From Nemertoderma westbladi (lineage: Eukaryota > Xenacoelomorpha > Nemertodermatida > Nemertodermatidae), in contig JAUCBJ010007946.1 in NCBI GenBank assembly GCA_032718475.1, forward strand, positions 43,152 to 107,151: DNA of 64,000 nt. The letters are read 5' to 3'. The notes under the pieces were generated by a model. It was not told the DNA's origin. It worked only from the letters and a program-made list of their open reading frames with translations, and ran no database searches. This document shows positions 34,898-49,800 of the stretch, piece after piece (position 1 is the stretch's first letter; each line of letters opens with the position of its first letter). The position numbers and the translations under genes are program-made.

Positions 34898-37800
34898 GTT
34901 CCCAAACTAAAGGTTAGTTATTATTTACGGGTTCCCAAACTAAAGGTTGGTTATTATTTACGGGTTCCCAAACTAAAGGTTAGTTATTATTTACGGGTTC
35001 CCAAACTAAAGGTTAGTTATTATTTACGGGTTCCCAAACTAAAGGTTAGTTATTATTTACGGGTTCCCAAACTAAAGGTTAGTTATTATTTACGGGTTCC
35101 CAAACTAAAGGTTAGTTATTATTTACGGGTTCCCAAACTAAAGGTTAGTTATTATTTACGGGTTCCCAAACTAAAGGTTAGTTATTATTTACGGGTTCCC
35201 AAACTAAAGGTTAGTTATTATTTACGGGTTCCCAAACTAAAGTTTGGTTATTATTTACGGGTTCCCAAACTAAAGGTTAGTTATTATTTACGGGTTCCCA
35301 AACTAAAGGTTAGTTATTATTTACGGGTTCCCAAACTAAAGGTTGGTTATTATTTACGGGTTCCCAAACTAAAGGTTAGTTATTATTTACGGGTTCCCAA
35401 ACTAAAGGTTAGTTATTATTTACGGGTTCCCAAACTAAAGGTTAGTTATTATTTACGGGTTCCCAAACTAAAGGTTAGTTATTATTTACGGGTTCCCAAA
35501 CTAAAGGTTAGTTATTATTTACGGGTTCCCAAACGTTATTATTTACGGGTTCCCAAACTAAAGGTTAGTTATTATTTACGGGTTCCCAAACTAAAGGTTA
35601 GTTATTATTTACGGGTTCCCAAACTAAAGGTTAGTTATTATTTACGGGTTCCCAAACTAAAGGTTAGTTATTATTTACGGGTTCCCAAACTAAAGGTTGG
35701 TTATTATTTACGGGTTCCCAAACTAAAGGTTAGTTATTATTTACGGGTTCCCAAACTAAAGGTTAGTTATTATTTACGGGTTCCCAAACTAAAGGTTAGT
35801 TATTATTTACGGGTTCCCAAACTAAAGGTTAGTTATTATTTACGGGTTCCCAAACGTTATTATTTACGGGTTCCCAAACTAAAGTTTGGTTATTATATTT
35901 ACGGGTTCCCAAACTAAAGGTTAGTTATTATTTACGGGTTCCCAAACTAAAGGTTAGTTATTATTTACGGGTTCCCAAACTAAAGGTTTGTTATTATTTA
36001 CGGGTTCCCAAACTAAAGGTTAGTTATTATTTACGGGTTCCCAAACTAAAGGTTTGTTATTATTTACGGGTTCCCAAACGTTATTATTTACGGGTTCCCA
36101 AACTAAAGTTTGGTTATTATATTTACGGGTTCCCAAACTAAAGTTTGGTTATTATATTTACGGGTTCCCAAACTAAAGGTTAGTTATTATTTACGGGTTC
36201 CCAAACTAAAGTATAGTTATTATATTTACGGGTTCCCAAACTAAAGGTTAGTTATTATTTACGGGTTCCCAAACTAAAGGTTAGTTATTATTTACGGGTT
36301 CCCAAACTAAAGGTTTGTTATTATTTACGGGTTCCCAAACGTTATTATTTACGGGTTCCCAAACTAAAGGTTAGTTATTATTTACGGGTTCCCAAACTAA
36401 AGGTTGGTTATTATTTACGGGTTCCCAAACTAAAGTTTAGTTATTATTTACGGGTTCCCAAACTAAAGGTTAGTTATTATTTACGGGTTCCCAAACGTTA
36501 TTATTTACGGGTTCCCAAACTAAAGTTTGGTTATTATATTTACGGGTTCCCAAACTAAAGGTTGGTTATTATTTACGGGTTCCCAAACGTTATTATTTAC
36601 GGGTTCCCAAACTAAAGGTTGGTTATTATTTACGGGTTCCCAAACGTTATTATTTACGGGTTCCCAAACTAAAGTTTAGTTATTATTTACGGGTTCCCAA
36701 ACTAAAGGTTAGTTATTATTTACGGGTTCCCAAACTAAAGGTTAGTTATTATTTACGGGTTCCCAAACTAAAGGTTAGTTATTATTTACGGGTTCCCAAA
36801 CGTTATTATTTACGGGTTCCCAAACGTTATTATTTACGGGTTCCCAAACTAAAGTTTAGTTATTATTTACGGGTTCCCAAACTAAAGGTTAGTTATTATT
36901 TACGGGTTCCCAAACTAAAGGTTAGTTATTATTTACGGGTTCCCAAACTAAAGGTTAGTTATTATTTACGGGTTCCCAAACGTTATTATTTACGGGTTCC
37001 CAAACTAAAGTTTAGTTATTATTTACGGGTTCCCAAACTAAAGGTTAGTTATTATTTACGGGTTCCCAAACTAAAGGTTAGTTATTATTTACGGGTTCCC
37101 AAACTAAAGGTTAGTTATTATTTACGGGTTCCCAAACTATAGGTTGGTTATTATTTACGGGTTCCCAAACTATAGGTTAGTTATTATTTACGGGTTCCCA
37201 AACTAAAGGTTGGTTATTATTTACGGGTTCCCAAACTAAAGGTTGGTTATTATTTACGAGTTCCCAAACTAAAGGTTAGTTATTATTTACGGGTTCCCAA
37301 ACTAAAGGTTAGTTATTATTTACGGGTTCCCAAACTAAAGGTTAGTTATTATTTACGGGTTCCCAAACTATAGGTTAGTTATTATTTACGGGTTCCCAAA
37401 CTAAAGTTTAGTTATTATTTACGGGTTCCCAAACTAAAGTTTAGTTATTATTTACGGGTTCCCAAACTAAAGGTTAGTTATTATTTACGGGTTCCCAAAC
37501 TATAGGTTGGTTATTATTTACGGGTTCCCAAACTAAAGGTTAGTTATTATTTACGGGTTCCCAAACTAAAGGTTAGTTATTATTTACGGGTTCCCAAACT
37601 ATAGGTTGGTTATTATTTACGGGTTCCCAAACTAAAGGTTAGTTATTATTTACGGGTTCCCAAACTAAAGGTTGGTTATTATTTACGGGTTCCCAAACTA
37701 AAGGTTAGTTATTATTTACGGGTTCCCAAACTAAAGGTTAGTTATTATTTACGGGTTCCCAAACTATAGGTTGGTTATTATTTACGGGTTCCCAAACTAA

Positions 37801-40800
37801 AGGTTGGTTATTATTTACGGGTTCCCAAACTAAAGGTTAGTTATTATTTACGGGTTCCCAAACTAAAGGTTAGTTATTATTTACGGGTTCCCAAACTAAA
37901 GTTTAGTTATTATTTACGGGTTCCCAAACTAAAGGTTAGTTATTATTTACGGGTTCCCAAACTAAAGGTTAGTTATTATTTACGGGTTCCCAAACTAAAG
38001 GTTAGTTATTATTTACGGGTTCCCAAACGTTATTATTTACGGGTTCCCAAACTAAAGGTTGGTTATTATATTAACGGGTTCCCAAACTAAAGTTTAGTTA
38101 TTATTTACGGGTTCCCAAACTAAAGGTTAGTTATTATTTACGGGTTCCCAAACTAAAGGTTAGTTATTATTTACGGGTTCCCAAACTATAGGTTAGTTAT
38201 TATTTACGGGTTCCCAAACTAAAGTTTAGTTATTATTTACGGATTCCCAAACTAAAGGTTAGTTATTATTTACGGGTTCCCAAACTAAAGTTTGGTTATT
38301 ATTTACGGGTTCCCAAACTAAAGTTTAGTTATTATTTACGGGTTCCCAAACTAAAGGTTAGTTATTATTTACGGGTTCCCAAACTATAGGTTGGTTATTA
38401 TTTACGGGTTCCCAAACTAAAGGTTAGTTATTATTTACGGGTTCCCAAACTAAAGGTTGGTTATTATTTACGGGTTCCCAAACTAAAGGTTAGTTATTAT
38501 TTACGGGTTCCCAAACTAAAGGTTAGTTATTATTTACGGGTTCCCAAACTAAAGGTTAGTTATTATTTACGGGTTCCCAAACGTTATTATTTACGGGTTC
38601 CCAAACTAAAGGTTAGTTATTATTTACGGGTTCCCAAACTAAAGGTTAGTTATTATTTACGGGTTCCCAAACTAAAGGTTAGTTATTATTTACGGGTTCC
38701 CAAACTATAGGTTAGTTATTATTTACGGGTTCCCAAACTAAAGTTTAGTTATTATTTACGGATTCCCAAACTAAAGGTTAGTTATTATTTACGGGTTCCC
38801 AAACTAAAGTTTGGTTATTATTTACGGGTTCCCAAACTAAAGTTTAGTTATTATTTACGGGTTCCCAAACTAAAGGTTAGTTATTATTTACGGGTTCCCA
38901 AACTATAGGTTGGTTATTATTTACGGGTTCCCAAACTAAAGGTTAGTTATTATTTACGGGTTCCCAAACTAAAGGTTGGTTATTATTTACGGGTTCCCAA
39001 ACTAAAGGTTAGTTATTATTTACGGGTTCCCAAACTAAAGGTTAGTTATTATTTACGGGTTCCCAAACTAAAGGTTAGTTATTATTTACGGGTTCCCAAA
39101 CGTTATTATTTACGGGTTCCCAAACTAAAGGTTAGTTATTATTTACGGGTTCCCAAACTATAGGTTGGTTATTATTTACGGGTTCCCAAACTAAAGGTTG
39201 GTTATTATTTACGGGTTCCCAAACTAAAGGTTAGTTATTATTTACGGGTTCCCAAACTAAAGGTTAGTTATTATTTACGGGTTCCCAAACTAAAGGTTAG
39301 TTATTATTTACGGGTTCCCAAACTAAAGGTTAGTTATTATTTACGGGTTCCCAAACGTTATTATTTACGGGTTCCCAAACTAAAGGTTGGTTATTATTTA
39401 CGGGTTCCCAAACTAAAGTTTGGTTATTATATTTACGGGTTCCCAAACTAAAGGTTGGTTATTATATTTACGGGTTCCCAAACTAAAGTTTGGTTATTAT
39501 ATTTACGGGTTCCCAAACTAAAGGTTGGTTATTATTTACGGGTTCCCAAACTAAAGTTTGGTTATTATATTTACGGGTTCCCAAACTAAAGGTTAGTTAT
39601 TATATTTACGGGTTCCCAAACTAAAGGTTAGTTATTATTTACGGGTTCCCAAACTAAAGGTTAGTTATTATATTTACGGGTTCCCAAACTAAAGGTTAGT
39701 TATTATTTACGGGTTCCCAAACTAAAGGTTAGTTATTATTTACGGGTTCCCAAACTAAAGGTTGGTTATTATTTACGGGTTCCCAAACGTTATTATTTAC
39801 GGGTTCCCAAACTAAAGTTTAGTTATTATTTACGGGTTCCCAAACTAAAGGTTAGTTATTATTTACGGGTTCCCAAACTAAAGGTTAGTTATTATTTACG
39901 GGTTCCCAAACTAAAGGTTAGTTATTATTTACGGGTTCCCAAACGTTATTATTTACGGGTTCCCAAACTAAAGGTTGGTTATTATTTACGGGTTCCCAAA
40001 CTAAAGGTTAGTTATTATTTACGGGTTCCCAAACTAAAGGTTAGTTATTATTTACGGGTTCCCAAACTAAAGGTTAGTTATTATTTACGGGTTCCCAAAC
40101 TAAAGGTTAGTTATTATTTACGGGTTCCCAAACTATAGGTTAGTTATTATTTACGGGTTCCCAAACTAAAGTTTAGTTATTATTTACGGATTCCCAAACT
40201 AAAGGTTAGTTATTATTTACGGGTTCCCAAACTAAAGTTTGGTTATTATTTACGGGTTCCCAAACTAAAGTTTAGTTATTATTTACGGGTTCCAAAATTA
40301 AAGGTTAGTTATTATTTACGGGTTCCCAAACTATAGGTTGGTTATTATTTACGGGTTCCCAAACTAAAGGTTAGTTATTATTTACGGGTTCCCAAACTAA
40401 AGGTTGGTTATTATTTACGGGTTCCCAAACTAAAGGTTAGTTATTATTTACGGGTTCCCAAACTAAAGGTTAGTTATTATTTACGGGTTCCCAAACTAAA
40501 GGTTAGTTATTATTTACGGGTTCCCAAACTAAAGGTTAGTTATTATTTACGGGTTCCCAAACTAAAGTTTAGTTATTATTTACGGGTTCCAAAATTAAAG
40601 GTTAGTTATTATTTACGGGTTCCCAAACTATAGGTTGGTTATTATTTACGGGTTCCCAAACTAAAGGTTAGTTATTATTTACGGGTTCCCAAACTAAAGG
40701 TTGGTTATTATTTACGGGTTCCCAAACTAAAGGTTAGTTATTATTTACGGGTTCCCAAACTAAAGGTTAGTTATTATTTACGGGTTCCCAAACTAAAGGT

Positions 40801-43800
40801 TGGTTATTATTTACGGGTTCCCAAACTAAAGGTTAGTTATTATTTACGGGTTCCCAAACTAAAGGTTGGTTATTATTTACGGGTTCCCAAACTAAAGGTT
40901 AGTTATTATTTACGGGTTCCCAAACTAAAGGTTGGTTATTATTTACGGGTTCCCAAACTAAAGGTTAGTTATTATTTACGGATTCCCAAACTAAAGGTTG
41001 GTTATTATATTTACGGATTCCCAAACTAAAGGTTGGTTATTATTTACGGGTTCCCAAACTAAAGGTTAGTTATTATTTACGGGTTCCCAAACTAAAGGTT
41101 GGTTATTATTTACGGGTTCCCAAACTAAAGGTTAGTTATTATTTACGGATTCCCAAACTAAAGGTTGGTTATTATATTTACGGGTTCCCAAACTAAAGGT
41201 TGGTTATTATTTACGGCTTCCCAAACTAAAGTATAGTTATTATTTACGGGTTCCCAAACTAAAGGTTAGTTATTATTTACGGGTTCCCAAACTAAAGGTT
41301 AGTTATTATTTACGGGTTCCCAAACTAAAGGTTAGTTATTATTTACGGGTTCCCAAACTATAGGTTGGTTATTATTTACGGGTTCCCAAACTAAAGGTTG
41401 GTTATTATTTACGGGTTCCCAAACTAAAGGTTAGTTATTATTTACGGGTTCCCAAACTAAAGGTTAGTTATTATTTACGGGTTCCCAAACTAAAGGTTAG
41501 TTATTATTTACGGGTTCCCAAACTAAAGGTTGGTTATTATTTACGGGTTCCCAAACTAAAGGTTAGTTATTATTTACGGGTTCCCAAACTAAAGTATAGT
41601 TATTATTTACGGGTTCCCAAACTAAAGGTTAGTTATTATTTACGGGTTCCCAAACTAAAGTTTAGTTATTATTTACGGGTTCCCAAACTAAAGGTTAGTT
41701 ATTATTTACGGGTTCCCAAACTAAAGGTTAGTTATTATTTACGGGTTCCCAAACTAAAGGTTGGTTATTATTTACGGGTTCCCAAACTATAGGTTGGTTA
41801 TTATTTACGGGTTCCCAAACTAAAGGTTAGTTATTATTTACGGGTTCCCAAACTAAAGGTTGGTTATTATTTACGGGTTCCCAAACTAAAGGTTAGTTAT
41901 TATTTACGGGTTCCCAAACTAAAGGTTGGTTATTATTTACGGGTTCCCAAACTATAGGTTGGTTATTATTTACGGGTTCCCAAACTAAAGGTTGGTTATT
42001 ATTTACGGGTTCCCAAACTATAGGTTGGTTATTATTTACGGGTTCCCAAACTAAAGGTTAGTTATTATTTACGGGTTCCCAAACTAAAGGTTGGTTATTA
42101 TTTACGGGTTCCCAAACTAAAGGTTAATTATTATTTACGGGTTCCCAAACTAAAGGTTAGTTATTATTTACGGGTTCCCAACCTAAAGGTTGGTTATTAT
42201 TTACGGGTTCCCAAACTAAAGTTTGGTTATTATTTACGGGTTCCCAAACTAAAGGTTGGTTATTATTTACGGGTTCCCAAACTAAAGTTTGGTTATTATT
42301 TACGGGTTCCCAAACTAAAGGTTAGTTATTATTTACGGGTTCCCAAACTATAGGTTAGTTATTATTTACGGGTTCCCAAACTAAAGTTTAGTTATTATTT
42401 ACGGATTCCCAAACTAAAGGTTAGTTATTATTTACGGGTTCCCAAACTAAAGGTTGGTTATTATTTACGGGTTCCCAAACTAAAGGTTAGTTATTATTTA
42501 CGGGTTCCCAAACTAAAGGTTAGTTATTATTTACGGGTTCCCAAACTAAAGGTTAGTTATTATTTACGGGTTCCCAAACTATAGGTTGGTTATTATTTAC
42601 GGGTTCCCAAACTAAAGGTTGGTTATTATTTACGGGTTCCCAAACTAAAGGTTAGTTATTATTTACGGGTTCCCAAACTAAAGGTTAGTTATTATTTACG
42701 GGTTCCCAAACTATAGGTTGGTTATTATTTACGGGTTCCCAAACTAAAGGTTAGTTATTATTTACGGGTTCCCAAACTATAGGTTGGTTATTATTTACGG
42801 GTTCCCAAACTAAAGGTTAGTTATTATTTACGGGTTCCCAAACTAAAGTTTAGTTAATATTTACGGGTTCCCAAACTATAGGTTGGTTATTATTTACGGG
42901 TTCCCAAACTAAAGGTTAGTTATTATTTACGGGTTCCCAAACTATAGGTTGGTTATTATTTACGGGTTCCCAAACTAAAGGTTGGTTATTATTTACGGGT
43001 TCCCAAACTATAGGTTGGTTATTATTTACGGGTTCCCAAACTAAAGGTTAGTTATTATTTACGGGTTCCCAAACTATAGGTTGGTTATTATTTACGGGTT
43101 CCCAAACTAAAGGTTGGTTATTATTTACGGGTTCCCAAACTAAAGGTTAGTTATTATTTACGGGTTCCCAAACTAAAGTATAGTTATTATTTACGGGTTC
43201 CCAAACTATAGGTTAGTTATTATTTACGGGTTCCCAAACTAAAGGTTAGTTATTATTTACGGGTTCCCAAAATATAGGTTGGTTATTATTTACGGGTTCC
43301 CAAACTATAGGTTGGTTATTATTTACGGGTTCCCAAACTAAAGGTTGGTTATTATTTACGGGTTCCCAAACTAAAGGTTAGTTATTATTTACGGGTTCCC
43401 AAACTAAAGGTTGGTTATTATTTACGGGTTCCCAAACTAAAGGTTGGTTATTATTTACGGGTTCCCAAACTAAAGGTTAGTTATTATTTACGGGTTCCCA
43501 AACTAAAGGTTAGTTATTATTTACGGGTTCCCAAACTATAGGTTGGTTATTATTTACGGGTTCCCAAACTAAAGGTTGGTTATTATTTACGGGTTCCCAA
43601 ACTAAAGGTTAGTTATTATTTACGGGTTCCCAAACTATAGGTTGGTTATTATTTACGGGTTCCCAAACTAAAGGTTGGTTATTATTTACTGGTTCCCAAA
43701 CTAAAGGTTAGTTATTATTTACGGGTTCCCAAACTATAGGTTGGTTATTATTTACGGGTTCCCAAACTAAAGGTTGGTTATTATTTACGGGTTCCCAAAC

Positions 43801-46800
43801 TAAAGGTTAGTTATTATTTACGGGTTCCCAAACTAAAGTATAGTTATTATTTACGGGTTCCCAAACTATAGGTTAGTTATTATTTACGGGTTCCCAAACT
43901 AAAGGTTAGTTATTATTTACGGGTTCCCAAAATATAGGTTGGTTATTATTTACGGGTTCCCAAACTATAGTTTGGTTATTATTTACGGGTTCCCAAACTA
44001 AAGGTTGGTTATTATTTACGGGTTCCCAAACTAAAGGTTAGTTATTATTTACGGGTTCCCAAACTAAAGGTTGGTTATTATTTACGGGTTCCCAAACTAA
44101 AGGTTGGTTATTATTTACGGGTTCCCAAACTAAAGGTTGGTTATTATTTACGGGTTCCCAAACTATAGGTTAGTTATTATTTACGGGTTCCCAAACTAAA
44201 GGTTAGTTATTATTTACGGGTTCCCAAACTATAGGTTGGTTATTATTTACGGGTTCCCAAACTAAAGGTTAGTTATTATTTACGGGTTCCCAAACTATAG
44301 GTTGGTTATTATTTACGGGTTCCCAAACTAAAGGTTGGTTATTATTTACGGGTTCCCAAACTAAAGGTTAGTTATTATTTACGGGTTCCCAAACTAAAGG
44401 TTAGTTATTATTTACGGGTTCCCAAACTAAAGTATAGTTATTATTTACGGGTTCCCAAACTATAGGTTGGTTATTATTTACGGGTTCCCAAACTAAAGGT
44501 TAGTTATTATTTACGGGTTCCCAAACTATAGGTTGGTTATTATTTACGGGTTCCCAAACTAAAGGTTAGTTATTATTTACGGGTTCCCAAACTAAAGTAT
44601 AGTTATTATTTACGGGTTCCCAAACTATACGTTGGTTATTATTTACGGGTTCCCAAACTAAAGGTTAGTTATTATTTACGGGTTCCCAAACTATAGGTTG
44701 GTTATTATTTACGGGTTCCCAAACTATAGGTTGGTTATTATTTACGGGTTCCCAAACTAAAGGTTAGTTATTATTTACGGGTTCCCAAACTAAAGTATAG
44801 TTATTATTTACGGGTTCCCAAACTAAAGGTTAGTTATTATTTACGGGTTCCCAAACTAAAGTATAGTTATTATTTACGGGTTCCCAAACTATAGGTTGGT
44901 TATTATTTACGGGTTCCCAAACTAAAGGTTAGTTATTATTTACGGGTTCCCAAACTAAAGTATAGTTATTATTTACGGGTTCCCAAACTATAGGTTGGTT
45001 ATTATTTACGGGTTCCCAAACTAAAGGTTAGTTATTATTTACGGGTTCCCAAACTATAGGTTGGTTATTATTTACGGGTTCCCAAACTATAGGTTGGTTA
45101 TTATTTACGGGTTCCCAAACTAAAGTATAGTTATTATTTACGGGTTCCCAAACTATAGGTTGGTTATTATTTACGGGTTCCCAAACTAAAGGTTAGTTAT
45201 TATTTACGGGTTCCCAAACTAAAGTATAGTTATTATTTACGGGTTCCCAAACTATAGGTTGGTTATTATTTACGGGTTCCCAAACTAAAGGTTGGTTATT
45301 ATTTACGGGTTCCCAAACTAAAGGTTGGTTATTATTTACGGGTTCCCAAACTAAAGGTTAGTTATTATTTACGGGTTCCCAAACTATAGGTTGGTTATTA
45401 TTTACGGGTTCCCAAACTATAGGTTGGTTATTATTTACGGGTTCCCAAACTAAAGGTTGGTTATTATTTACGGGTTCCCAAACTATAGGTTAGTTATTAT
45501 TTACGGGTTCCCAAACTAAAGGTTAGTTATTATTTACGGGTTCCCAAACTATAGGTTGGTTATTATTTACGGGTTCCCAAACTAAAGGTTAGTTATTATT
45601 TACGGGTTCCCAAACTATAGGTTGGTTATTATTTACGGGTTCCCAAACTAAAGGTTGGTTATTATTTACGGGTTCCCAAACTAAAGGTTAGTTATTATTT
45701 ACGGGTTCCCAAACTAAAGGTTAGTTATTATTTACGGGTTCCCAAACTAAAGGTTAGTTATTATTTACGGGTTCCCAAACTATAGGTTGGTTATTATTTA
45801 CGGGTTCCCAAACTATAGGTTGGTTATTATTTACGGGTTCCCAAACTAAAGGTTGGTTATTATTTACGGGTTCCCAAACTATAGGTTAGTTATTATTTAC
45901 GGGTTCCCAAACTAAAGGTTAGTTATTATTTACGGGTTCCCAAACTATAGGTTGGTTATTATTTACGGGTTCCCAAACTAAAGGTTAGTTATTATTTACG
46001 GGTTCCCAAACTATAGGTTGGTTATTATTTACGGGTTCCCAAACTAAAGGTTGGTTATTATTTACGGGTTCCCAAACTAAAGGTTAGTTATTATTTACGG
46101 GTTCCCAAACTAAAGGTTAGTTATTATTTACGGGTTCCCAAACTATAGGTTGGTTATTATTTACGGGTTCCCAAACTAAAGGTTAGTTATTATTTACGGG
46201 TTCCCAAACTATAGGTTGGTTATTATTTACGGGTTCCCAAACTAAAGGTTAGTTATTATTTACGGGTTCCCAAACTAAAGGTTAGTTATTATTTACGGGT
46301 TCCCAAACTAAAGGTTAGTTATTATTTACGGGTTCCCAAACGTTATTATTTACGGGTTCCCAAACTAAAGTTTGGTTATTATTTACGGGTTCCCAAACTA
46401 AAGGTTGGTTATTATTTACGGGTTCCCAAACTAAAGGTTAGTTATTATTTACGGGTTCCCAAACTAAAGGTTAGTTATTATTTACGGGTTCCCAAACTAA
46501 AGGTTAGTTATTATTTACGGGTTCCCAAACTAAAGGTTAGTTATTATTTACGGGTTCCCAAACGTTATTATTTACGGGTTCCCAAACTAAAGTTTGGTTA
46601 TTATTTACGGGTTTCCAAACTAAAGGTTAGTTATTATTTACGGGTTCCCAAACGTTATTATTTACGGGTTCCCAAACTAAAGGTTAGTTATTATTTACGG
46701 GTTCCCAAACTAAAGGTTAGTTATTATTTACGGGTTCCCAAACTAAAGGTGGGTTATTATTTACGGGTTCCCAAACTAAAGGTTAGTTATTATTTACGGG

Positions 46801-49800
46801 TTCCCAAACTAAAGGTTAGTTATTATTTACGGGTTCCCAAACGTTATTATTTACGGGTTCCCAAACTAAAGTTTGGTTATTATTTACGGGTTTCCAAACT
46901 AAAGGTTAGTTATTATTTACGGGTTTCCAAACTAAAGGTTAGTTATTATTTACGGGTTCCCAAACTAAAGGTTAGTTATTATTTACGGGTTCCCAAACTA
47001 TAGGTTGGTTATTATTTACGGGTTCCCAAACTAAAGTTTGGTTATTATTTACGGGTTCCCAAACTAAAGGTTAGTTATTATTTACGGGTTCCCAAACTAA
47101 AGGTTAGTTATTATTTACGGGTTCCCAAACTATAGGTTGGTTATTATTTACGGGTTCCCAAACTAAAGGTTAGTTATTATTTACGGGTTCCCAAACTATA
47201 GGTTGGTTATTATTTACGGGTTCCCAAACTAAAGTTTGGTTATTATTTACGGGTTCCCAAACTAAAGGTTAGTTATTATTTACGGGTTCCCAAACTAAAG
47301 GTTAGTTATTATTTACGGGTTCCCAAACGTTATTATTTACGGGTTCCCAAACTAAAGTTTGGTTATTATTTACGGGTTTCCAAACTAAAGGTTAGTTATT
47401 ATTTACGGGTTCCCAAACTAAAGTTTAGTTATTATTTACGGGTTCCCAAACTAAAGGTTGGTTATTATTTACGGGTTCCCAAACGTTATTATTTACGGGT
47501 TCCCAAACTAAAGTTTGGTTATTATATTTACGGGTTCCCAAACTAAAGTTTAGTTATTATTTACGGGTTTCCAAACTAAAGGTTAGTTATTATTTACGGG
47601 TTCCCAAACTAAAGGTTAGTTATTATTTACGGGTTCCCAAACTAAAGGTTAGTTATTATTTACGGGTTCCCAAACTATAGGTTGGTTATTATTTACGGGT
47701 TCCCAAACTAAAGGTTGGTTATTATTTACGGGTTCCCAAACTAAAGGTTAGTTATTATTTACGGGTTCCCAAACTAAAGGTTAGTTATTATTTACGGGTT
47801 CCCAAACTAAAGTTTAGTTATTATTTACGGGTTCCGAAACTAAAGGTTAGTTATTATTTACGGGTTCCCAAACTAAAGTTTGGTTATTATTTACGGGTTC
47901 CCAAACTATAGGTTAGTTATTATTTACGGGTTCCCAAACTAAAGGTTAGTTATTATTTACGGGTTCCCAAACTAAAGGTTAGTTATTATTTACGGGTTCC
48001 CAAACTAAAGGTTAGTTATTATTTACGGGTTCCCAAACTAAAGGTTAGTTATTATTTACGGGTTCCCAAACTATAGGTTGGTTATTATTTACGGGTTCCC
48101 AAACTAAAGGTTAGTTATTATTTACGGGTTCCCAAACTAAAGGTTAGTTATTATTTACGGGTTCCCAAACTAAAGTTTGGTTATTATTTACGGGTTCCCA
48201 AACTAAAGGTTAGTTATTATTTACGGGTTCCAGAACTAAAGGTTAGTTATTATTTACGGGTTCCCAAACTAAAGTTTAGTTATTATTTACGGGTTCCCAA
48301 ACTAAAGGTTAGTTATTATTTACGGGTTCCCAAACTAAATGTTAGTTATTATTTACGGGTTCCCAAACTAAAGGTTAGTTATTATTTACGGGTTCCCAAA
48401 CTAAAGGTTAGTTATTATTTACGGGTTCCCAAACTAAAGGTTAGTTATTATTTACGGGTTCCCAAACTAAATGTTAGTTATTATTTACGGGTTCCCAAAC
48501 TAAAGGTTAGTTATTATTTACGGGTTCCCAAACGTTATTATTTACGGGTTCCCAAACTAAAGTTTGGTTATTATTTACGGGTTCCCAAACTAAAGGTTAG
48601 TTATTATTTACGGGTTCCCAAACTATAGGTTGGTTATTATTTACGGGTTCCCAAACTAAAGGTTAGTTATTATTTACGGGTTCCAGAACTAAAGGTTAGT
48701 TATTATTTACGGGTTCCCAAACTAAAGGTTAGTTATTATTTACGGGTTCCCAAACTAAAGGTTAGTTATTATTTACGGGTTCCAGAACTAAAGGTTAGTT
48801 ATTATTTACGGGTTCCCAAACTAAAGTTTAGTTATTATTTACGGGTTCCCAAACTAAAGGTTAGTTATTATATTTACGGGTTCCCAAACTAAAGGTTAGT
48901 TATTATTTACGGGTTCCCAAACTAAAGGTTAGTTATTATTTACGGGTTCCCAAACTAAAGGTTAGTTATTATTTACGGGTTCCCAAACTAAAGGTTAGTT
49001 ATTATTTACGGGTTCCCAAACTAAAGGTTGATTATTATATTTACGGGTTCCCAAACTAAAGGTTAGTTATTATTTACGGGTTCCCAAACGTTATTATTTA
49101 CGGGTTCCCAAACTATAGGTTGGTTATTATTTACGGGTTCCCAAACTAAAGGTTAGTTATTATTTACGGGTTCCAGAACTAAAGGTTAGTTATTATTTAC
49201 GGGTTCCCAAACTAAAGGTTAGTTATTATTTACGGGTTCCCAAACTAAAGGTTAGTTATTATTTACGGGTTCCCAAACTATAGGTTGGTTATTATTTACG
49301 GGTTCCCAAACTAAAGGTTAGTTATTATTTACGGGTTCCAGAACTAAAGGTTAGTTATTATTTACGGGTTCCCAAACTAAAGGTTAGTTATTATTTACGG
49401 GTTCCCAAACTAAAGGTTAGTTATTATTTACGGGTTCCAGAACTAAAGGTTAGTTATTATTTACGGGTTCCCAAACTAAAGTTTAGTTATTATTTACGGG
49501 TTCCCAAACTAAAGGTTAGTTATTATATTTACGGGTTCCCAAACTAAAGGTTGGTTATTATTTACGGGTTCCCAAACTAAAGGTTAGTTATTATTTACGG
49601 GTTCCCAAACTATAGGTTAGTTATTATTTACGGGTTCCCAAACTAAAGGTTAGTTATTATTTACGGGTTCCCAAACTATAGGTTGGTTATTATTTACGGG
49701 TTTCCAAACTAAAGGTTAGTTATTATTTACGGGTTCCCAAACTAAAGGTTAGTTATTATTTACGGGTTCCCAAACTAAAGTTTGGTTATTATATTTACGG

